Of a stretch of DNA of 17,314 bases, positions 7,572 through 13,460 are shown piece after piece (the stretch's first letter is position 1; the number at the start of each line of letters is the position of its first letter). The position numbers and the translations under genes were made by a program. The notes beneath the pieces are model-generated. The model did not search any database and was not told where the DNA came from. It saw nothing but the letters and a program-made list of their open reading frames with translations. This stretch comes from an uncultured Lachnospiraceae bacterium. GTDB taxonomy: Bacteria > Bacillota > Clostridia > Lachnospirales > Lachnospiraceae. Location of the stretch: the NCBI GenBank assembly GCA_902767235.1, contig CACXGR010000216.1:1-17314 (forward strand), read 5' to 3'.

Positions 7572-8582
7572 TTAAACCCGAACCATATCCGGATTCAGAT
7601 CCTCAAGTTTACGCGCACCAACCATATACATAGCATCAATGAATTCTGACCGCAGCTTTTCAATATATGTCTTCACACCTTCAGCGCCACCGCCGAACCA
7701 CGAAACGGCAAACGGACGGCATATCAGAACGGCATCGGCGCCGAGGGAAAGCGCCTTCACCATATCTGAACCATGGCGAATTCCGCCGTCAACAATGATG
7801 GTGGTTTGCCCCTTGACTGCCTGAACAATCTCGGGAAGTACTTCCGCCGTCGCAGGCGTCTCCGGAAGCGCACGTCCGCCATGGTTGGAAACAATAATTG
7901 CATCTGCCCCGGCTTCGACTGCCTTCTCCGCTGCCTTCGCGGTCATGATCCCTTTGATGATAAATGGTTTCTTTGTGAAAGACTTCAGATATTTTAGGTC
8001 TTCTACGGTCTTAGACCCGGGCCCGAACCCTTTTACTTTCCAGTGACTGAGTCCGGCACTGTCCACCACAATTGCCAAAGCCAGGGTGGCGCTGTCTTCC
8101 AGCATTTCGATTTTCTGTCGGATTTCCTCGTTCGGGAGAGGATTCAGCACAGGAATGGCGCAGCCGGGATATCTGTTCGCAGAATCACGGGAACCGGCCA
8201 GCGTGTTCGGCGTGAGGCCATCCCCAAAACAATCGATGATCCCTGCCTCATATGCCGCCTGAATGACCCCGTCGTTGAAAGCAATGGTCACGTCGTCCTT
8301 GCTGTATTGTGTCATGGCACCGATCGGACCGGTCAGCAGAGGAAGACTGCATTTCCTGCCAAACATCTCACACTCTGTGTTTACAGGAGTATCGGGAGCA
8401 AACGTGTCCATATTGAGCTTAATTGCTTTCCATGCTTTCCAGTTGTCATGCGCTCCGTTCCCAGGCGCTTTGGAACCAGGGCCGGGCAGGGTGTTTCCGC
8501 AGGCAAGGCCGTTGCATTCTGGACAGACCTTGCAGTTTAGAATTGTCTTTCTGGCATTTTCAAGAACTTCCTGGTATTCCAT
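7572..8582 (-). CDS. FMN-dependent alpha-hydroxy-acid dehydrogenase/oxidase with N-terminal Cys cluster
   Basis: The 336-residue TIM-barrel protein shows the family signature: Lys210 (FIIKGIM), the catalytic His-Gly-Gly-Arg at 234-237 (VSNHGGRALP), and the FMN-phosphate loop VDGGIRHGSD at 264-273. It should oxidise an L-2-hydroxy acid such as lactate or glycolate, or a related substrate, with FMN. Unusual is the N-terminus with Cys17, 20, 23 and 28 (CKVCPECNGLAC), a pattern known in clostridial members that could bind metal or Fe-S. Of two in-frame ATGs, 8582 is chosen: GGAG (8589-8592) is six bases before it, whereas the ATG at 8594 would sit only about ten bases from the predicted transcription start. 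Confidence 0.9.
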   Translation of the reverse strand: MEYQEVLENARKTILNCKVCPECNGLACGNTLPGPGSKAPGNGAHDNWKAWKAIKLNMDTFAPDTPVNTECEMFGRKCSLPLLTGPIGAMTQYSKDDVTIAFNDGVIQAAYEAGIIDCFGDGLTPNTLAGSRDSANRYPGCAIPVLNPLPNEEIRQKIEMLEDSATLALAIVVDSAGLSHWKVKGFGPGSKTVEDLKYLKSFTKKPFIIKGIMTAKAAEKAVEAGADAIIVSNHGGRALPETPATAEVLPEIVQAVKGQTTIIVDGGIRHGSDMVKALSLGADAVLICRPFAVSWFGGGAEGVKTYIEKLRSEFIDAMYMVGARKLEDLNPDMVRV

Positions 8583-8588
8583 ATTCGT

Positions 8589-8592
8589 CTCC
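8589..8592 (-). promoter_or_regulatory. Ribosome site deciding the dehydrogenase start
   Basis: GGAG on the minus strand, partly formed by the G of the upstream in-frame ATG (8594), lies six bases before ATG 8582. The GAGGA further upstream overlaps the expected transcription start near 8604 and is unlikely to serve in translation. Confidence 0.55.
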
Positions 8593-8610
8593 ATTTCTAT
8601 ATTTTTCCTC

Positions 8611-8640
8611 AGTATACCATATCAGCCACATTGCCCGCAA
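8611..8640 (-). promoter_or_regulatory. Promoter of the FMN dehydrogenase-HAD operon
   Basis: On the minus strand TTGCGG (8640-8635), an 18-base spacer and TATACT (8616-8611) are found, with TGG directly before the -10 (extended -10, TGnTATACT). The predicted start near 8604 leaves a leader of about 22 bases before ATG 8582. Confidence 0.65.
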
Positions 8641-8749
8641 TATCCACAACCCCAATCTTTGTCACATCTCACACTTGCTTTTCTCCCCGTTCAGAGCAAT
8701 TTGATGGGCGGCCGGAGAAAATAAAGAAGCAGGCCGAAGGGGACAGAAG

Positions 8750-8782
8750 AAGATAATAAAAGAGCAGGCCGTTCTGACCTGC
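8750..8782 (-). terminator. Terminator after the tandem 15-codon ORFs
   Basis: On the minus strand GCAGGTC and GGCCTGC form a seven-pair stem (one G-U) with loop AGAAC, followed by TCTTTTATTATCTTCTT. It begins ten bases after the stop of the second small ORF. A partial repeat of the distal arm and tail (CGGCCTGCTTCTTTATTTT) lies a further ~30 bases downstream. Confidence 0.7.
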
Positions 8783-8792
8783 CCTTATATCC

Positions 8793-8840
8793 TTATTTCC
8801 CCTCGCGATGCGAGAAGCTTTCGTAAAACTCCTTCAGCAT
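8793..8840 (-). CDS. 15-aa microprotein, tandem copy 2
   Basis: The ORF reads MLKEFYESFSHREGK and stop. AGAAGG lies eight bases before its ATG, as in the sister copy 93 bases upstream. The two ORFs differ at seven of 48 bases: five silent third positions, one Tyr/Phe change and a TGA/TAA swap. This pattern supports translation of this frame. Ten bases after the stop comes a terminator, so this is the end of a short transcript. Too short for family assignment. It could instead be the conserved tail of a decayed larger gene. Confidence 0.5.
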   Translation of the reverse strand: MLKEFYESFSHREGK

Positions 8841-8885
8841 TTCCGGCGCCTTCTTTCTGCTTTGTTTTTTCCCTGCTCTGATCCA

Positions 8886-8933
8886 TCATTTGCCCTCACG
8901 GTGAGAGAAGCTTTCGTAATACTCTTTCAGCAT
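8886..8933 (-). CDS. 15-aa microprotein, tandem copy 1
   Basis: The ORF reads MLKEYYESFSHREGK and stops with TGA. AGAAGG precedes the ATG by eight bases. It is upstream of copy 2 on the same strand, 45 bases apart, so both can be read from one transcript. The peptide is charged and amphipathic, with no membrane segment. Promoter not firmly found: TATCAT/CATACAAT near 8980-8990 (minus) is a possible -10 without a good -35. A longer version of the frame without ATG extends upstream but has no start codon. Confidence 0.5.
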   Translation of the reverse strand: MLKEYYESFSHREGK

Positions 8934-9046
8934 TTTCAGCGCCTTCTTTCTCTTTTTTCTCTGTCCCCTCAGGACGATTGTATGATAGCACAGGAGAGAA
9001 GAAATTGGAAATACCTATGATATAGGGAGAATGATATGCAGGGGAT

Positions 9047-9205
9047 ATGGCTAATAGCACCCAAGAGGAAAAGCAGGTTCTTCTCACCTATCGCCAGCAC
9101 TTCCTTTTCAAGCTGGCACACCACGGTCGCCGCATTCCGCCTTTCGCAGGTGTGGATAATGGCAACCAATTTGAAACTGTAAATATTATCTACCAGAATC
9201 TGTAA
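9047..9205 (+). CDS. Possible 52-aa protein upstream of the LysR gene
   Basis: An ORF starts MANSTQEEKQVLLTYRQHF and ends 'NGNQFETVNIIYQNL'; its composition looks protein-like. Against it: the only ribosome-like element (AGGGG, 9040-9044) is just two bases from the ATG, and no promoter is seen. The opposite strand is also open across this stretch (8969-9169) with a hydrophobic product. It may be a remnant of a decayed gene. Apart from this and the tandem small ORFs, I see nothing in 8641-9210. Confidence 0.25.
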   Translation: MANSTQEEKQVLLTYRQHFLFKLAHHGRRIPPFAGVDNGNQFETVNIIYQNL

Positions 9206-9212
9206 AATTATC

Positions 9213-9241
9213 TTGACAAATATCCCGGTTTCAGTTTACAC
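9213..9241 (+). promoter_or_regulatory. Promoter of the LysR gene
   Basis: A consensus -35 TTGACA (9213-9218) is followed after 16-17 bases by TTTACA/TTACAC (9235-9241). The LysR start codon lies about 28 bases further on. Confidence 0.7.
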
Positions 9242-9268
9242 TTTCGATGCGAAAGGATCGGTGACGAG

Positions 9269-10156
9269 ATGGACTATCAACAGCTTATGTTTTTCCGCGA
9301 GGTTACGAAAAATGGGAATATTTCCAAGACAGCAGATCAGCTTTTCGTATCCCGTCAGACTATAAGTGCTGCGCTCGGCCGGCTGGAGGAGGAGCTTGGA
9401 TATACACTGTTGACCCGCGGAAAAAACGGGGTGGAACTGACCTCGGACGGCAAGCTCTTCTCCTCAAGGATCGAGAGTTTCTTTTTAAGCGGGGAACAGT
9501 TGATGCAGGATATGGCTGACTACGGAAGGAGTTATAGAATTCCACTAAAAATAGGAATGACTCCATGCTTGGAATACCCCTTGTACCATGCAGTGGAACA
9601 ATGGCAGACAGACCATCCAGAACTACAGGTTACTATAGAACAGTTGCCTGGAAAGAAGAGCACGGAAAGGCTGATTGAGGGGACTCTAGATGTGGCGCTG
9701 ACGCTGATGCCGAGTTATGCCAATTCGGGCTTCCTGTCCGAGATTGTGGCGGAATATCCGCTCTGTCTGGCGGTACACAGAGATCATCCTCTTGCAAGAA
9801 AAGAAAGCGTTGCCTACACTGATCTCGTCGGAGAAACGATATTATCAACCACGCTGGGGTATGGCGATATGGAATATGAGGGGCAGGAATTCATGCCATA
9901 TGCACCAGATCAGTTTCACTATGTTTATTCTGAGGATATGTCCCTTTCTTTATCCAAACTAATCTATAATCAGGGCGTGATGCTTTGCCGGGCAACAACG
10001 GTCGCGGATCACATTGATTGCCTGAAAGTGATCCCTTTTGAGGATGGGTACACATTCCCAATCTTCCTGAGGATATCCGATCAAACATTGAAAAAGAAGG
10101 AATACGACCGCATTATTCACGACTTGAAGAAAGCCCTGATCCAGACCGAAACGTAA
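9269..10156 (+). CDS. LysR-family transcriptional regulator
   Basis: The 295-residue protein has the LysR N-terminal winged helix-turn-helix at about residues 1-60 (FFREVTKNGNISKTADQLFV, then SRQTISAALGRLEEELG) and a substrate-binding-type effector domain from about 90 to 290. Family members are DNA-binding proteins that respond to a small-molecule coinducer. It has its own consensus promoter, and GGTGA lies before the ATG. Most LysR genes are divergent from their target; here the candidate target (flavoprotein plus SnoaL protein) lies downstream on the same strand, 107 bases away. I infer that the coinducer is the flavoprotein's substrate or a related compound. Confidence 0.93.
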   Translation: MDYQQLMFFREVTKNGNISKTADQLFVSRQTISAALGRLEEELGYTLLTRGKNGVELTSDGKLFSSRIESFFLSGEQLMQDMADYGRSYRIPLKIGMTPCLEYPLYHAVEQWQTDHPELQVTIEQLPGKKSTERLIEGTLDVALTLMPSYANSGFLSEIVAEYPLCLAVHRDHPLARKESVAYTDLVGETILSTTLGYGDMEYEGQEFMPYAPDQFHYVYSEDMSLSLSKLIYNQGVMLCRATTVADHIDCLKVIPFEDGYTFPIFLRISDQTLKKKEYDRIIHDLKKALIQTET

Positions 10157-10190
10157 AAAACAATATACAATAATAGGTAAAATGCTCTCC

Positions 10191-10229
10191 TTTTCAACAA
10201 ACATCCCGTGTGATAAAGTATTTTCAACA
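10191..10229 (+). promoter_or_regulatory. Direct repeat TTTTCAACA x2, candidate LysR operator or promoter region
   Basis: TTTTCAACA occurs at 10191-10199 and again at 10221-10229, exactly 30 bases apart (about three helical turns), in the gap between the LysR gene and the flavoprotein gene. TAAAGT (10214-10219) between them could be a weak -10. The spacing is seen; the regulatory role is inferred. Confidence 0.35.
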
Positions 10230-10263
10230 CAGCGAAATCCAAATTGATAAGGAGAGTACTTGT

Positions 10264-11952
10264 ATGAAAGACATTTCCCGTAGAGACTTTATCAAAGGCG
10301 CGGCCGCGTTCGGCATTGTCGGTATGGCCGGCATGGCCGGAGTCGGCAGCACAGCAAGAGCGGAAGCCGCAGATGAAATAAAATGGGACGCGGACGCAGA
10401 TGTAGTTGTTGTCGGAACCGGAACTGTGATCACGGCGGCGATTGCGGCGGCTGACCTTGGCGCGGAAAGTGTTATTGTTCTTGAAAAGAACCCGCTGCTT
10501 TTTGGCGGAACCAGCATGATGTCCGGCGGCGGTTATGCTCTGCCCGGCTTTGTGGATGATTTTGCCGATGAGAACCTGGGAGATACCCGCGAGAAGGTCC
10601 TGAGCTATATGCAGGCAGTTGGAGAGAACCGCATGCCATCTGCTCCGCAGGAGGCGTTTGTGGACAATGCAAATGAGTACGTCCAGTGGATCAAGGGCGT
10701 CATGGGCTGGTCCAAATTCGCACACACAAACCGGTCTCACGGTGATTACTATGAGAATTATACCGGCAGTATTGGTTACGGACGCGGCAGCGCTTTCGCG
10801 TTTGACGCGGAGGGAAACCAGATTCGTGCTGGAGATCTCTGGCAGTCATACCGTGACCATGTTGAGAAGAACGACAAGATCGACCTCCGGATGGGCCACG
10901 AGGTGAAGAGCCTGATCACGGATGAGTCTGGTGCTGTGATCGGCGTTGTTGCGGAGCATGAGGGAGAGACACTGAATGTTCGGGCGAAGAAAGGTGTTGT
11001 CCTTGGAACCGGTGGATTTGACTATAACGAGCAGATGCGCAAGTACTATCTTCCGTTCCCACTGTATCGTTCCTGCTCCAGTGTGATGAACACAGGCGAT
11101 GCACAAAGAATGGGCGCTAAAATCGGTGCTCAGCTCGCTTATATGGATCGCTTTATGGGTGTTCCGTTCGTTTATTCAGAGACGCAGTGGAATGAGGACG
11201 ATGACCGCAACTACTCCATTATGAAATCCGATGGCATGGCAGCGGACTGGGCTGCGTTCGCAACCTTCCCGCATTCTGTGATTGTCAATCGAAAAGGTCG
11301 CCGGTTCTGCAATGAGACAAGAGAATACGACAACTTCTGCCGCGCATTTTCTGCTTACGACAACGGTGTAATGAAGTTTGAAAACATCCCAGCGTTCTTT
11401 ATTGCTGATACCCAGTATGTGTCTCGATTTCTGCTTCCGGGGTATAACACACCATTTGCTGAGACCGGACTTCCGGATTATGTTCAAGTGTTTGACACAC
11501 TGGAAGAGCTGGCCGACGGCATGGAGATTGACAAGAATGGGCTGCTTGAGCAGATTGCAAAATATAACGAGTATGTGAAAAACGGAGCTGACCCGGACTG
11601 GCATCGCGGCGAGAGTCAACAGGCTTATGATACGATGATTTATGCTGCGGCAGGATACTGCGGACTTGGCGGAGACACCTCTGATCTGATCGGGACAACG
11701 GCGACGCTTGGAACGGTGGAAGTCGGACCGTTCTACTGTGTCCGTTACGTCCCCGGTACCTGCGGGACGCGCGGCGGGCTCCTTATCGATGGCGACGCAC
11801 AGGTGCTGAATGTAGAAGGAGAGAAGATCCCTGGACTGTACGCAGTAGGGACCTGCTCCTCCGGTGTTGCCGGATACTGGGCAGGCGGCGCCTGCATCGC
11901 ACAGGGCTCTGTAATGTCCTACGTCGCTATCAAGGCGATCCTTGGAAAGTGA
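10264..11952 (+). CDS. TAT-exported FAD-dependent reductase/dehydrogenase (KstD / fumarate-reductase flavoprotein superfamily)
   Basis: The 562-residue protein begins with a twin-arginine signal (SRRDFIKG at 5-12, hydrophobic stretch to about 28, cleavage near ARA-EA at 33), so it is exported folded with FAD. FAD motifs are DVVVVGTGT at 46-54, Glu74 (VLEK), GGTSMMSGGG at 81-90, and the C-terminal GTRGGLLID (501-509) with GLYAVGTCSSGVAGYWAGG (524-542). The last part resembles 3-ketosteroid delta-1-dehydrogenases as well as fumarate/urocanate-type reductases. No heme-binding CxxCH and no FMN-binding domain are present, so electrons must come from a separate partner. GGAG precedes ATG 10264; the frame's earlier start at 10210 lacks one. 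A double-glycine element is altered: GTGTVITAA lacks the usual third glycine. Substrate unknown; steroid, bile acid or an unsaturated acid are candidates. Confidence 0.88.
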   Translation: MKDISRRDFIKGAAAFGIVGMAGMAGVGSTARAEAADEIKWDADADVVVVGTGTVITAAIAAADLGAESVIVLEKNPLLFGGTSMMSGGGYALPGFVDDFADENLGDTREKVLSYMQAVGENRMPSAPQEAFVDNANEYVQWIKGVMGWSKFAHTNRSHGDYYENYTGSIGYGRGSAFAFDAEGNQIRAGDLWQSYRDHVEKNDKIDLRMGHEVKSLITDESGAVIGVVAEHEGETLNVRAKKGVVLGTGGFDYNEQMRKYYLPFPLYRSCSSVMNTGDAQRMGAKIGAQLAYMDRFMGVPFVYSETQWNEDDDRNYSIMKSDGMAADWAAFATFPHSVIVNRKGRRFCNETREYDNFCRAFSAYDNGVMKFENIPAFFIADTQYVSRFLLPGYNTPFAETGLPDYVQVFDTLEELADGMEIDKNGLLEQIAKYNEYVKNGADPDWHRGESQQAYDTMIYAAAGYCGLGGDTSDLIGTTATLGTVEVGPFYCVRYVPGTCGTRGGLLIDGDAQVLNVEGEKIPGLYAVGTCSSGVAGYWAGGACIAQGSVMSYVAIKAILGK

Positions 11953-11962
11953 GGTAGCTGCC

Positions 11963-12607
11963 ATGAAGAGAATGATAGCATTACTGCTCGTGGTTTTAAC
12001 CCTTGGTATGATTGGCGTATCTGCAGCCGCCGAAGAACCCGAAGAAGATCTTGATTCCAGGATTACAGAGCTCGAAGAACGCTTGTGGGAACTGGAAGCA
12101 AAAGAGGAGATTCGCTACAAGTTATCTCTGTATCCCCGAGGGCTTGACCGGCAGGACACTGACATTGGAATGAAGGTTTTCGCCGAAGACTCATACATTG
12201 ACTATGGAACGGCCCCTGACGGCTCTTGGCAATGGCAGGGAACCGGTCCGGAATGGATTGAGTACTGCACGAATACGATCGACAAAGGCATCACGGCAGC
12301 AGGCGGCTACTATGATCACGAAATATTCCAGGTTTGCATAACAGTAAACGGAGATAAAGCCGGTTCTGAATATTATGGAACTGCCTATACAATGTTCCCG
12401 CAGGAAGATGGATCATATTCCTGGAGCTCGAGTGTGGCACGCTACTGCGATAAATGGGAATATCGCGATGGCGAGTGGCTGATTGTGGAACGAATCGTCA
12501 CAAATGACTTTGGATGGACACTGATGAATGCATATCTTCGTGCACCATATGGCTGTGCATTCGATAAGTCTGATCCTTCTTACAGCGCCCTTCAGTATGG
12601 TGAATAA
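11963..12607 (+). CDS. Secreted SnoaL-like protein related to bile-acid dehydratase BaiE
   Basis: The 214-residue protein has a Sec signal peptide (to about residue 22), a short heptad-like helix (about 30-48, LEERLWELEAKEE) and a SnoaL_4/NTF2-like domain to the end. The domain shows LYPRGLDRQD, so Tyr57 and Asp62 are five residues apart, and His119 (YYDHEIF). From memory, BaiE, the cytosolic bile-acid 7-alpha-dehydratase, uses Tyr30, Asp35 and His83 with the same Y-x4-D spacing; the match suggests a dehydratase or isomerase. Unlike BaiE this copy is exported, as is the flavoprotein whose stop lies ten bases upstream. GAGG is eight bases before the ATG. The pair likely acts on one substrate outside the cytoplasm. 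A binding rather than catalytic role is possible. Confidence 0.8.
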   Translation: MKRMIALLLVVLTLGMIGVSAAAEEPEEDLDSRITELEERLWELEAKEEIRYKLSLYPRGLDRQDTDIGMKVFAEDSYIDYGTAPDGSWQWQGTGPEWIEYCTNTIDKGITAAGGYYDHEIFQVCITVNGDKAGSEYYGTAYTMFPQEDGSYSWSSSVARYCDKWEYRDGEWLIVERIVTNDFGWTLMNAYLRAPYGCAFDKSDPSYSALQYGE

Positions 12608-12642
12608 CAAAAGGGGAGACCTGCATAACAGCTGGTCTCCTC
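12602..12642 (-). terminator. Terminator of the minus-strand small-ORF unit (perhaps bidirectional)
   Basis: A nine-pair stem (GGGGAGACC at 12613-12621 with GGTCTCCTC at 12634-12642) has a 12-base loop. On the minus strand it is followed by TTTTGTTATT. On the + strand, just after the SnoaL stop, the following TTCAAAATAT is a poor U-tract, so it mainly serves the minus strand. Confidence 0.7.
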
Positions 12643-12651
12643 TTCAAAATA

Positions 12652-12783
12652 TCAAACCGCAATATAACTGCCATCGTCCAGGACGACAGCCCTCGCCCCA
12701 GCGCTCTCGGCTTCTCTGACAGCGGCGTCTCTGCTGCTGCCCATCCACAGGACAGTCTCATTTTCATCAATCACAGCGTACAT
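12652..12783 (-). CDS. 43-aa small protein
   Basis: The product starts MYAVIDENETVLWMGSSRDA and ends VVLDDGSYIAV: strand, turn, helix, strand, like a tiny compact domain. GGAGGG lies seven bases before the ATG, a very good ribosome site, and a terminator begins ten bases after the stop. A sigma-70-type promoter lies about 350 bases upstream (13131-13159). Codon usage and composition look coding. Cytosolic; function unknown. It is convergent with the SnoaL gene. Confidence 0.7.
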   Translation of the reverse strand: MYAVIDENETVLWMGSSRDAAVREAESAGARAVVLDDGSYIAV

Positions 12784-13003
12784 TTCTCTTCCCTCCGGCG
12801 CATCGGCATCCGATGTGGTTATTGTCTTCTTTTTCGGTCGGCGGAGTGCCGCCGGGAGTGTTTATTCTATTCCGCGAGAGCGGTGCGGGGCTGGATTCGC
12901 TCCACAGGAATATGAAGCTCTTCAAGACGATCAGGAAATCATCGTCCGGTTCCGTTTTCTTCTTACGCTTTTCCAACCAGCGTTTCACAGCTTCACTTTC
13001 CAT
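12767..13003 (-). CDS. Small Lys/Glu-rich ORF, probably frame-disrupted
   Basis: ATG 13003 has GGGGAG six bases upstream and reads MESEAVKRWLEKRKKKTEPD, which looks coding. After about residue 22 the frame turns Ser/Pro/Asn-rich and runs into the start of the 43-aa gene, which looks unnatural. In the neighbouring frame the DNA reads DRLEELHIPVERIQPRTALAE and stops at 12867; a one-base loss near 12936 would restore this as the true end (45-46 residues). The gene also overlaps an upstream 15-codon ORF (12993-13040, MAEQQKKERGARDGK) that contains a run of eight A. A slip in that run would fuse the two. Real product uncertain; function unknown. Confidence 0.35.
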   Translation of the reverse strand: MESEAVKRWLEKRKKKTEPDDDFLIVLKSFIFLWSESSPAPLSRNRINTPGGTPPTEKEDNNHIGCRCAGGKRNVRCD

Positions 13004-13059
13004 CACGCGCTCCCCGCTCTTTTTTTTGCTGTTCTGCCATCTCCCCGCCCTTCTTTCCG

Positions 13060-13072
13060 CCGCTATTAGCGG
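13060..13072 (-). other. Small hairpin in the leader of the small-ORF unit
   Basis: CCGCT-AAT-AGCGG forms a perfect five-pair stem about 20 bases before the ATG at 13040 and just before the AAGAAGGG ribosome site. It could affect translation start or RNA stability. Role inferred only. Confidence 0.35.
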
Positions 13073-13130
13073 AGAGATGATTAGGCGGGCTGTGAGGGGA
13101 GAGGACTGTATTTTGTTACAACCGAAGGGG

Positions 13131-13159
13131 ATTATACGCCGGATGTTGGGGGATGGCAA
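13131..13159 (-). promoter_or_regulatory. Sigma-70-type promoter of the minus-strand small-ORF unit
   Basis: On the minus strand TTGCCA (13159-13154), a 17-base spacer and a perfect TATAAT (13136-13131) are present. The transcript would start near 13124 and run about 520 bases to the terminator at 12602-12642. Confidence 0.75.
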
Positions 13160-13182
13160 CAAAAAGAGGGAAACAAAGAATT

Positions 13183-13212
13183 GAAAAATCGGTTACGCCG
13201 CTTTGGTAATCC
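13183..13212 (-). terminator. Weak terminator after the RNA-ligase gene string
   Basis: On the minus strand GGATTAC and GTAACC pair over six bases with one bulged A and a nine-base loop, followed by GATTTTTC. It lies just after the 69-aa gene and before the next promoter. The stem is short, so termination may be partial. Confidence 0.35.
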
Positions 13213-13224
13213 CACGCAAATCTG

Positions 13225-13434
13225 TCACACCCTTTTCTCCTCAAACAGCTCCCTGAATTTATCTTCCCGCATCCTGACGTTCAAATGCTTATGGTTCAGA
13301 CGCCAGGGCAGATCCGGGTTGACCTCCGGCTCATGGAACGCCAGCCACATTGAACCCTGCTGGACAGACTGCGTGATTATCAGATCCGGTTGCGAAGCAG
13401 TGATCTGCATTTTTTCTTTCGCTCTTACCCACAT
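13225..13434 (-). CDS. 69-aa protein of unknown function downstream of the RNA ligase
   Basis: The product starts MWVRAKEKMQITASQPDLII and ends 'MREDKFRELFEEKRV'. It contains two Trp and several His residues and no membrane segment. The ATG at 13434 is preferred because GGAGAG lies about ten bases upstream. A GTG at 13464 overlaps the RNA ligase stop (GTGA) and would add ten residues; this would be a coupled start and remains possible. It closes the minus-strand gene string and probably shares the ligase transcript. Family not recognised; a partner or RNA-binding accessory of the ligase is only a guess from position. Confidence 0.65.
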   Translation of the reverse strand: MWVRAKEKMQITASQPDLIITQSVQQGSMWLAFHEPEVNPDLPWRLNHKHLNVRMREDKFRELFEEKRV

Positions 13435-13460
13435 GATTTTTTCTCTCCGGCAGCCTCGGT

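Larger units (their letters stand above)
8793..8960 (-). repeat. Two-unit imperfect tandem repeat, period 93 bases
   Basis: Units at about 8793-8855 and 8886-8948 share the stretch running from the AAGAAGG ribosome site through the small ORF to its stop. Upstream of the ribosome sites the similarity (CAGnGAAAAAA...) needs a gap that is not a multiple of three, which suggests that coding begins at the ATG. Confidence 0.75.

Noticed and set aside
8263..8724. + strand ORF of 153 codons over the FMN dehydrogenase start and its upstream region
   Set aside because: It lies mostly opposite the dehydrogenase gene, and the rest looks like noncoding upstream DNA.
8808..9020. + strand ORF with internal repeat (REAFVKLLQHF / REAFVILFQHF)
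   Set aside because: Base changes between the repeats alter several residues in this frame but are mostly silent in the minus-strand 15-codon frame.
11176..11964. Minus-strand ORF of 262 codons opposite the flavoprotein gene
   Set aside because: Shadow of a clear FAD protein; no ribosome site and no motif.
12930..12945. Antizyme-like TCC-TGA programmed +1 site in the small ORF
   Set aside because: The TCCTGA lies in the wrong frame for the observed change; a one-base loss explains the data better.
12813..13184. + strand ORF of 123 codons across the small-ORF unit
   Set aside because: No ribosome site; the minus strand has promoter, ribosome sites and terminator in order.
13153..13209. + strand 18-codon ORF (MATKRGKQRIEKSVTPLW)
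   Set aside because: It overlaps the minus-strand promoter and terminator, and its G-rich ribosome-like element touches the ATG.
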